Of a stretch of 5,655 nucleotides of DNA, positions 1-4,698 are shown in pieces. Origin of the DNA: an uncultured Veillonella sp. (lineage in GTDB: Bacteria; Bacillota; Negativicutes; Veillonellales; Veillonellaceae). Numbering within the stretch: position 1 is the stretch's first letter; each line of letters begins with the position of its first letter. Both the position numbers and the translations under genes were made by a program. A model generated the notes under the pieces. The model worked only from the letters and a program-made list of their open reading frames with translations, was not told the origin of the DNA and did not search any database. The DNA is taken from positions 1 through 5,655 of the forward strand of contig CAAFUD010000082.1 in NCBI GenBank assembly GCA_900766125.1, read 5' to 3'.

Positions 1-29
1 GATTTAGAGTACGTATTCTACTTTTGAGC

Positions 30-66
30 AAAAAGAATGGCACCAACCATAACTATGATTGGTGCC
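30..66 (-). terminator. Hairpin with T-tract on the minus strand
   Basis: The arms GGCACCAA (39-46) and TTGGTGCC (59-66) pair perfectly. After one mismatch the stem extends by three more pairs, leaving a 4-nt loop. Read leftward, the stem is followed within a few bases by a five-T run (complement of 30-34), the form of a Rho-independent terminator for a minus-strand transcript. Read rightward there is no T-tract. No minus-strand gene is visible immediately to its right, so the transcript it would end is unknown; it may instead be a structured RNA element. Confidence 0.45.
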
Positions 67-148
67 AAAGAAGACTCGTAGGGTGAATACCCCAACATTT
101 GACAGAGAGCCAAAATAATACTAGTTTGATTCTAAGTTTAAAAGGGTT

Positions 149-186
149 AAGCCAACAGAAGATATCTTCTGTTGGCTTTTTGTTTT
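149..186 (+). terminator. Strong Rho-independent terminator (perfect palindrome)
   Basis: Positions 149-163 and 164-178 are exact reverse complements, giving a 30-nt perfect palindrome with no spacer, followed by TTTTTGTTTT (177-186). In RNA the central few bases must form the loop. This is a textbook intrinsic terminator for rightward transcription. As no gene lies between the window start and it, it presumably ends a transcript from beyond the left edge and insulates the downstream gene pair. Confidence 0.8.
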
Positions 187-250
187 CATATCTTTGTGAA
201 ATGTATATGTTAGGTTTCTTGTGGAGAATATATTGTATAAATGATGAATG

Positions 251-352
251 TTCGCAAATTATCAAAAGTAGTATAATTAAATAGTAAAATTATTGATTAT
301 AAAATGGATGAAACTATTAGTTTTTAGATGTATTTTGTATTGGTTTTATTAT
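251..352 (+). promoter_or_regulatory. Candidate promoter region of the Abi_C/ATPase pair
   Basis: A perfect TATAAT lies at 272-277, but the best upstream hexamer, TTCGCA at 251-256, is only 15 nt away. Other possibilities are TTGATT (293-298) with TATTAG (315-320) at 16-nt spacing, and TTAGAT (324-329) with TATTAT (347-352) at 17-nt spacing. The last would give a short leader of about 30 nt. The region is so AT-rich that such matches are expected by chance. A promoter somewhere here is likely because a strong terminator precedes it and a gene follows, but I cannot say which hexamers are used. Confidence 0.3.
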
Positions 353-389
353 GGGAAGCTAGATAAGTTTAAACTTGGAGGGAGACAAG

Positions 390-1268
390 ATGTTTTTATG
401 CGAAAAATCAATTGAAAAACTTCGAATAATAATAAATGGGGATGATACAGCTGATTATAAGTCCGGCCCCAATTTGGTTAGTTTTTTTAATAAATTAGGA
501 TTTGATGATTGCTATGGATCGGGTTTTCCATCTAGGTGGATATTTACTGAACATAAGCTTAATAAAATTAATGGGACGAATAAATTAGAGAACTGTATAA
601 AAGCTATATTTGCAGTAAATAATTATATAGGTAGAATAGATTATTTAGATAGTCTTATTTCTGAATTTAATCAATACTTAGCATTTGATAAACTGAAAGT
701 TGTTAGAGATAATGAAAAAATTTTAATTGAAAAGTTAGATAGGATAATTATTTCTTCTAATAAAGAACAGTCCAATATTTCTGAAAATGAGTTTTTACAA
801 TTAGTGTTTGATAAATCTATTGATGATATTGGATTGGATTATAATGTAACTGAAATTTTAAAGATTCGGATGATTGAAGCTGAGAGTAATATAAAGGTAG
901 GATGTTCACTATCAGCAATTATTCTTATTGGTAGTATTGCTGAAGGCGTATTATTAGGTGTTGCTACGAAGTATCCTAGAATATTTAACATGGCAAATAG
1001 TGCTCCTACTAATCGAAATGATGGAAAAGTAAAGCCGTTTAATGCTTGGACACTTAATAATTTTATTGAAGTAGCATATGAATTAGATATAATTCATGAA
1101 GATGTTAAGAAGTTTAGTCATGTTCTTAGAGAGTTTCGTAACTATATTCATCCGTATCAACAGCTTTGTTCAAAGTTTAATCCTGATATAGATACAGCAG
1201 CCATTTGTTTACAGGTATTAAAAGCATTAATTGCACAGGTTAGCGAATATGTTAAGAGTGTAGAGTAA
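390..1268 (+). CDS. Abortive infection family protein with C-terminal Abi_C (HEPN-like) domain
   Basis: This encodes 292 aa. I chose the ATG at 390 because a strong Shine-Dalgarno GGAGGGAG (377-384) lies just upstream; the in-frame TTG at 375 would place that site inside the gene. The N-terminal half contains SGPNLVSFFNKLGF, GFPSRW and a predicted helical stretch, and resembles from memory the AbiJ-type N-terminal domains found on abortive-infection proteins. The C-terminal part (about 150-287) looks like the Abi_C domain: a helical SAIILIGSIAEGVLL segment, then LREFRNYIHP (246-255), a helix and RN..HP signature typical of this HEPN-like fold. HEPN proteins are often ribonucleases using Arg and His. 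Here R250 and H254 are only R-x3-H, or R247 and H254 give R-x6-H, so RNase activity is inferred, not shown. The ATPase gene follows after 62 nt on the same strand. Likely role: effector of a phage-defence module acting on cytoplasmic RNA, or a regulatory partner. Confidence 0.75.
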   Translation: MFLCEKSIEKLRIIINGDDTADYKSGPNLVSFFNKLGFDDCYGSGFPSRWIFTEHKLNKINGTNKLENCIKAIFAVNNYIGRIDYLDSLISEFNQYLAFDKLKVVRDNEKILIEKLDRIIISSNKEQSNISENEFLQLVFDKSIDDIGLDYNVTEILKIRMIEAESNIKVGCSLSAIILIGSIAEGVLLGVATKYPRIFNMANSAPTNRNDGKVKPFNAWTLNNFIEVAYELDIIHEDVKKFSHVLREFRNYIHPYQQLCSKFNPDIDTAAICLQVLKALIAQVSEYVKSVE

Positions 1269-1317
1269 AATGTTTAATTTATCCATATCTAATAATATTT
1301 GAAAATTTAGGAGTAGT

Positions 1318-1324
1318 GGAGGGG
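1318..1324 (+). promoter_or_regulatory. Ribosome binding site that fixes the ATPase start
   Basis: GGAGGGG lies 6 nt before the ATG at 1331. An in-frame GTG at 1316 overlaps the site and would be an implausible start. The upstream gene has the same arrangement: a near-cognate TTG overlapping GGAGGG, 15 nt before its ATG. Both genes therefore have strong, similar translation signals. Confidence 0.75.
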
Positions 1325-1330
1325 ATTAAA

Positions 1331-2896
1331 ATGGACTCATTGTACTTTAGAGAAATACAGTTTGGAAAAACAGATGCATCTAACGAATTAATAGAAGTAG
1401 GGAATGATTATTATTTATCATCTTTTTTAGAATATGAACGTTATCGAATAGAGGATTTTTTTGAAGGAAAAAAATATTTTATATTGGGTAGAAAAGGAAC
1501 CGGAAAGACAGCATTGCTTAAATATATGCAATGCAAGTTTGAATCTAATCCGATTAATCTTGTGATTCCTATTCGATTTAAATCTGATTTTGATGAAGTT
1601 GATAGAAAACAAGTTAAAAATGCAGGGTTTATGTCTACTGAAGAGGTTGTTGAGAATAAAAGCACAGGATTAAAATCTTATGTAACTGCTTGGCAAGTAT
1701 ATTTGATTTATCAAATTTTTAAAAGGATACACTCGAATAATGCAGAATATTCAGTATTTTATGATAGCAAGGAATATTCTTTGTTATGGAAACTTTTAAA
1801 AATGATTTATGGAGAGGATGGAGGTAATAAAATTGTTCCTAAAATATCTAAAGGTTTTATAAAAATATCTGCTGGAAATAAAGGTATAGATGCAGCTTTA
1901 GCAGCAGAAATTGAATTAAATGATAATAAGATTAATTACTCCATAACGGCTAAGAAAATAATTGATTTGTATGAGTTATTAAGGTTTGATCGGACCCCAG
2001 TTTATGTATTAGTAGATGAATTAGAACTATCTGTTAAGTCAAAAAAATTGAGAGATGCAGATATAGAATTAGTTAGAGACTTAATACTTGCTATTGATAA
2101 ATTGAATAGAATTTCAAAGGTTAATTCCTTTGCTATAAATTTTTATGCATCTGTGAGAACTGATGTTGTCGATAGTGTTTTATCTAGTGGATATGAGATT
2201 AATAAATGTGTAGAAGACTATGGTGTTACTATAGAATGGTATCAACGTGGTGGGGATTATAAGTCTAATCCTTTGTTAAAGTTATTGGAAAAGAAAATTA
2301 ATTCAAGTGAAAAGGTAACGTTAAAACATTTATCAAGTAATGTTTGGGAAACTTATTTTGAAAATATAATACATGGTACTGAGATTAGAAAATTTTTATT
2401 AAATTATTCATGGCATAGACCTAGAGATGTTGTTAGAATGATGCAATATGCTCAAGAGTATTGTGATAAGAAAACTGTAAAAATTAATCAGGCTGTTTTT
2501 GATAGGGCGATTCAACAATATTCAAATAAAATGTGGAATGAGGTATCAGAAGAGATATCATTAAAGTACTCACAAGATGATATAAAGGCAATAAAAAAGA
2601 TTTTAACAGGAATACAAGTACCATTTAATTTGAACTCTATAAATTCTAGAATTAAAGAGTTAGCAGATCTTTATGATTATGTTGAACAATTTAGAAATAA
2701 ATATAAAATTCCAGATGTTTTAGAATTACTTTTTGATTGGGGAATTATTGGTAATTCCGGAGAAAGAATGGTATTTAGTTTCTTAGGGTACAAAGAACTA
2801 GATATTACGAAACCAATGATAATACATACTCCATTACGAAACTTTTTTGAAGTTGTAAGTGGAAATGGTTCACATAAACAAGGGTATAGACGTTGA
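1331..2896 (+). CDS. P-loop ATPase, resembling the Sll1717 family; probable defence-module NTPase
   Basis: This encodes 521 aa from the ATG after the strong site at 1318-1324. The N terminus has FGKTDASNE (11-19), the F/GxxDA-type opening I associate with Sll1717-family P-loop ATPases. It is followed by a hydrophobic strand and Walker A GRKGTGKT (53-60, K59 and T60 expected to bind phosphate and Mg2+). Walker B is VYVLVDELE (224-232), with D229 and the likely catalytic E230. YASVRTDVV follows, and HRPRDVVRMMQYAQEY (362-377) is a conserved-looking helical segment closing the ATPase core, with arginines that could act as a sensor or finger. The last 145 residues are mostly helical with a terminal mixed region and no domain I recognise. 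No transmembrane segment or signal peptide is evident, so it should be cytoplasmic. Such ATPases recur beside defence effectors; I infer it senses infection or controls the Abi_C partner by ATP hydrolysis. The family name comes from motif memory and needs a profile search. Sampled GC is about 23-30%, far below the right-hand genes. Confidence 0.8.
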   Translation: MDSLYFREIQFGKTDASNELIEVGNDYYLSSFLEYERYRIEDFFEGKKYFILGRKGTGKTALLKYMQCKFESNPINLVIPIRFKSDFDEVDRKQVKNAGFMSTEEVVENKSTGLKSYVTAWQVYLIYQIFKRIHSNNAEYSVFYDSKEYSLLWKLLKMIYGEDGGNKIVPKISKGFIKISAGNKGIDAALAAEIELNDNKINYSITAKKIIDLYELLRFDRTPVYVLVDELELSVKSKKLRDADIELVRDLILAIDKLNRISKVNSFAINFYASVRTDVVDSVLSSGYEINKCVEDYGVTIEWYQRGGDYKSNPLLKLLEKKINSSEKVTLKHLSSNVWETYFENIIHGTEIRKFLLNYSWHRPRDVVRMMQYAQEYCDKKTVKINQAVFDRAIQQYSNKMWNEVSEEISLKYSQDDIKAIKKILTGIQVPFNLNSINSRIKELADLYDYVEQFRNKYKIPDVLELLFDWGIIGNSGERMVFSFLGYKELDITKPMIIHTPLRNFFEVVSGNGSHKQGYRR

Positions 2897-2901
2897 ATTT
2901 T

Positions 2902-2938
2902 TTGCTTGTAGTAGTTTCGAAGTTTAATAAGATATAAA
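2902..2938 (+). promoter_or_regulatory. Weak candidate promoter before the 139-aa gene
   Basis: TTGCTT (2902-2907) and TAATAA (2925-2930) are 17 nt apart; TATAAA at 2933-2938 is another possible -10. The 61-nt gap after the ATPase gene has no obvious terminator hairpin, so the downstream gene could instead be read through from the ATPase transcript. The hexamers match consensus only partly. Confidence 0.2.
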
Positions 2939-2957
2939 TAGTAAGGGTCTGTTATTA

Positions 2958-3377
2958 ATGAAAATTACAAGAACTTTTGGAGAGTACTTTAAGTATTCTC
3001 TCCACGATGCAAGCATACAAAAAATAGAATACGTAGACGGTAATTTTATCTTTACCTTTGATTATATGTTCTCCTATGAGAACGGTGATGAACAAACTCA
3101 TAAGGCCAAGATTGTATTTGAGAAATGTGATGTTGATGATCTAGAAATTCTCGTCTTTAATAGTACAATATTAGATACTTTCACAGGTAAAAGGATTGAG
3201 TTACCTCAGTATCAACAGGAGTATAGTGAAAGTGAGTTCGAGGTTATTACAGAGACTTATAACTGGGGTCGAGCTGTACTCCAAGGTTGGTTATGGACTG
3301 AAGGGAATCCAGTTCACTGTATAATGGACATATACTTCACAGGCGATATGTTATATATAATTGATGAGAGCTTGTAA
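2958..3377 (+). CDS. Hypothetical protein, 139 aa, with LHDASI motif
   Basis: I do not recognise a named family. The ATG is preceded by AAGGG (2943-2947), a weak ribosome binding site with 10-nt spacing. The protein is acidic, with alternating hydrophobic stretches suggesting a mainly beta fold: SLHDASIQKIEY (14-25), FIFTFDY (30-36), AKIVFEK (50-56) and MDIYFTGDMLYIIDE (123-137). It is rich in aromatics near the C terminus (W103, W111, W113). A short 'L-H-D-x-x-I' opening followed by paired strands is seen in small orphan proteins of toxin-immunity type, so an orphan immunity role is one possibility, but that is only a resemblance. It has no signal peptide or membrane segment. One counted line has about 45% GC, clearly higher than the ATPase gene, suggesting a separate origin. 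Confidence 0.7.
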   Translation: MKITRTFGEYFKYSLHDASIQKIEYVDGNFIFTFDYMFSYENGDEQTHKAKIVFEKCDVDDLEILVFNSTILDTFTGKRIELPQYQQEYSESEFEVITETYNWGRAVLQGWLWTEGNPVHCIMDIYFTGDMLYIIDESL

Positions 3378-3416
3378 AATAAATCTTTCAACATAAACAA
3401 ATGGGAGAAAATAATC

Positions 3417-3716
3417 ATGGGCTATAAAAATGTATGTACTAACTGTCGAATCGCCTTATCGGAGGGCACGAATTATGAGTTATTTAATACAAATAAAACC
3501 TGTCCTATATGTAAAGGTAAAATGTACTTTGTAAATGAGAAGTTCAAAGCGCCTAAAAAATCTAATGATAAAGAGTGGAAGATTATCGAGTATTTGCTGT
3601 TGAACGGTTATGATTTTAGAAATCCTATTTATGGAACTGAGAGATATATGTATTTCGAGTTTCCAAAGAACTTACAAGAGGCTGAGGCATTCGTGCGTGA
3701 GATGAGAAAGTTATAG
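3417..3716 (+). CDS. Small zinc-ribbon protein, 99 aa, function unknown
   Basis: The start is supported by GGGAG (3403-3407), 9 nt before the ATG. An ATG at 3401 is out of frame. The N terminus carries two CxxC knuckles, CTNC (C7, C10) and CPIC (C29, C32), spaced as in a small zinc ribbon. The remaining two thirds contain a helical stretch (KSNDKEWKIIEYLLLNG, about 48-64) and a YGTERYMYFEFP strand followed by the helix LQEAEAFVREMRK at the C terminus. The zinc ribbon should be structural and could bind nucleic acid or protein. There is no domain that fixes a function. It sits 39 nt after the 139-aa gene on the same strand and may be co-transcribed with it. It is unlikely to be spurious because the cysteine pairs, ribosome binding site and codon structure agree. 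Confidence 0.75.
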   Translation: MGYKNVCTNCRIALSEGTNYELFNTNKTCPICKGKMYFVNEKFKAPKKSNDKEWKIIEYLLLNGYDFRNPIYGTERYMYFEFPKNLQEAEAFVREMRKL

Positions 3717-3738
3717 TAATTAATCCGTTGGTGTTTAT

Positions 3739-3816
3739 ATGATTAAAATAGTTGATAGCAAAGCGTATTACTATAATCCTATGGATGATGTTATCTATAT
3801 GAGCAAAGAGATTTAA
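3739..3816 (+). pseudogene. 25-codon ORF, probable remnant of a larger gene
   Basis: An ATG at 3739 opens a 25-residue reading frame ending in TAA at 3814, with the segment YYYNPMDDVIYMSKEI. The pattern 'aromatic-N-P-x-x-D-x-I-Y-hydrophobic' resembles the start of a strand pair in secreted or metallopeptidase-like toxin domains, where such a phrase usually continues into a longer protein. Here it stops at once. There is no good ribosome binding site. I read it as a decayed fragment left by a deletion or recombination among small accessory genes, though a genuine micro-protein or chance ORF cannot be excluded. Confidence 0.35.
3752..3777 (+). promoter_or_regulatory. Candidate promoter for the antitoxin-GNAT unit
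   Basis: A perfect TATAAT lies at 3772-3777 with TTGATA at 3752-3757, but the spacing is 14 nt, short of the preferred 17. It would place the start of transcription about 80 nt before the antitoxin ATG. It overlaps the 25-codon ORF, which is more consistent with that ORF being non-functional. Phd-type antitoxins usually repress their own promoter through a palindromic operator. I see no clear operator palindrome between 3778 and 3862. Confidence 0.3.
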
Positions 3817-3862
3817 TGATATGTAAACGAGTAACAAAATTTTACAGAGAGGAGGCAAAACT

Positions 3863-4126
3863 ATGTGTGAAGTAACAATAACACAAGCTACAGCAGAATT
3901 GCCTATGCTTGTAAAAAAACTACAGACAGGAGAAGAGTCTGTTGTGTATATCAAACAAGATGGACGGACTGTAGCGCAGCTTACACTGTCTGAAGACACT
4001 AGACAAACAGAATCTAAAGTGGATGTGTCGAAACGTATAGGCATTGCAAAAGGTAAATTTAAAATGCCAAAAGATTTTGATAAATGGGATAAAGATATAG
4101 AAGAAATGTTTGGAGATACAAGATGA
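3863..4126 (+). CDS. Phd/YefM-family type II antitoxin, apparently without its toxin
   Basis: This encodes 87 aa, with a strong ribosome binding site GGAGG (3851-3855) 7 nt before the ATG. Residues 1-45 have the Phd/YefM fold signature: a short opening strand (EVTITQA), a helix (TAELPMLVKKLQTGE), then VVYIKQDGRTVAQLTL, the strand pair that completes the DNA-binding dimer. The tail, about 58-87, with RIGIAKGKFKMPKDFDKW and DIEEMFGDT, is the form of toxin-binding extension seen in antitoxins paired with PIN-domain VapC ribonucleases. Normally the toxin gene overlaps the antitoxin stop codon. Here the overlapping gene is a GNAT acetyltransferase instead. The protein would bind its own promoter and neutralise a toxin, but no VapC is present in the window. 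It may be an orphan, an anti-addiction copy acting on a toxin elsewhere, or a partner of the GNAT. Confidence 0.85.
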   Translation: MCEVTITQATAELPMLVKKLQTGEESVVYIKQDGRTVAQLTLSEDTRQTESKVDVSKRIGIAKGKFKMPKDFDKWDKDIEEMFGDTR

Positions 4127-4605
4127 ATATACGAAAAGCCACTACTGATGATTTAGATATTGTCACTAATATAGAATCTACCTGTTTCCCACCAGCCGAA
4201 GCAGCCCCTCGTGAAGCGTTTAAAGAACGCCTTGCCCACTATGCAGATTATTTCCTTATTATTTTTGATGGTGATACACCTATCGGTTTTATCGATGGTT
4301 TTGTAACGGATGATGAAATCCTAACTGATGAGATGTTCGCCGATGCTTCCTTACATAATCCCCATGGCGCATGGCAGATGATTTTTGGCCTAAATACAAT
4401 GCCAGCGTATCGCAATCGCGGTGTAGGGGGGCAGTTGATTGAGGCTTTCATAGAATTGGCCAAAGAAGAAAATCGAAAAGGCGTTATTTTAACATGTAAG
4501 GAAGAAAAGATTCATTATTACGCCAAGTTTGGTTTTGTAAATGAAGGTGAATCAGAGTCTGATCACGGCGGTGCTAAGTGGTATCAGATGCGTGTTGTGT
4601 TCTAG
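4123..4605 (+). CDS. GNAT-family N-acetyltransferase, AANAT-like
   Basis: This encodes 160 aa, a normal single-domain GNAT length. The start ATG overlaps the antitoxin stop as ATGA, and GGAGA (4112-4116) inside the antitoxin gene serves as ribosome binding site 6 nt upstream. MNIRKATTDDLDIV is a typical GNAT first strand and helix. CFPPAEAA (21-28) is characteristic of the arylalkylamine-acetyltransferase-like branch. The acetyl-CoA pyrophosphate loop is RNRGVGG (97-103) after the strand MIFGLNTMP. YAKFGF (133-138) gives the usual Tyr region and end of the fold. It transfers acetyl from acetyl-CoA to an amine; the substrate (small amine, or protein or tRNA amine if toxin-like) cannot be read from the sequence. 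The full motifs suggest an active enzyme. One counted line has about 47% GC, closer to the permease than to the defence genes, so it is probably core sequence that became joined to the antitoxin. It ends at the bidirectional terminator. Confidence 0.88.
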   Translation: MNIRKATTDDLDIVTNIESTCFPPAEAAPREAFKERLAHYADYFLIIFDGDTPIGFIDGFVTDDEILTDEMFADASLHNPHGAWQMIFGLNTMPAYRNRGVGGQLIEAFIELAKEENRKGVILTCKEEKIHYYAKFGFVNEGESESDHGGAKWYQMRVVF

Positions 4606-4624
4606 CCATATAATTAAATATAAA

Positions 4625-4673
4625 AGAAGAAGCTGAAATCTTGCAGATTAGCATTGGTTTCAGCTTCTTTTTT
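4625..4673. terminator. Bidirectional Rho-independent terminator between convergent genes
   Basis: The arms AAGAAGCTGAAA (4627-4638) and TTTCAGCTTCTT (4658-4669) pair perfectly over 12 bp, extended at the base by a G-U and an A-T pair and at the top by a G-U and a C-G pair. The loop is about 15 nt. Six Ts follow rightward (4668-4673), ending the antitoxin-GNAT transcript. Leftward, the complement of the A-rich flank (4613-4626) gives a T-rich tail, ending the permease transcript. Confidence 0.85.
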
Positions 4674-4698
4674 GTTGGGAAAAGTATTGGTATTGTAT

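Larger units (their letters stand above)
1..389. other. AT-rich non-coding leader region with two hairpins
   Basis: I see no convincing gene in this stretch. The short ORFs across 53-284 on both strands run straight through the hairpins, lack a good ribosome binding site and have no recognisable protein features. The region holds a hairpin at 39-66, a perfect palindromic terminator at 149-186 that should end a rightward transcript coming from outside the window, and then about 200 nt of very AT-rich sequence that probably carries the promoter of the gene pair starting at 390. The 67-148 interval between the hairpins contains a small potential stem around 81-94 (GGGT/ACCC). It could belong to a 3' untranslated region or an undescribed RNA, but I do not recognise a known RNA family. 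Confidence 0.6.

Noticed and set aside
99..127. Perfect -35 hexamer TTGACA (99-104) with TAGTTT 17 nt downstream
   Set aside because: The -10 matches only three of six consensus positions, and transcription would meet the terminator about 15-50 nt later with no gene to express.
67..186. Possible 3' end of RNase P RNA, tmRNA or 6S RNA
   Set aside because: A few short phrases look loosely similar, but the diagnostic conserved blocks of these RNAs and the tmRNA CCA end are absent.
53..284. Overlapping short ORFs on both strands (70 aa minus, 61 aa plus)
   Set aside because: They run through the terminator palindrome, lack ribosome sites and recognisable features, and their AT-rich composition makes such ORFs likely by chance.
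2872..3400. 10-nt direct repeat ACATAAACAA at 2872-2881 and 3391-3400 flanking the 139-aa gene
   Set aside because: It is short, A-rich, and partly inside the ATPase coding sequence; there are no inverted repeats or transposase to suggest an insertion, so chance is a sufficient explanation.
3625..4044. 139-aa minus-strand ORF antisense to the antitoxin
   Set aside because: It is a shadow of the antitoxin and zinc-ribbon genes; it has no ribosome site or family features, while the plus-strand genes have both.
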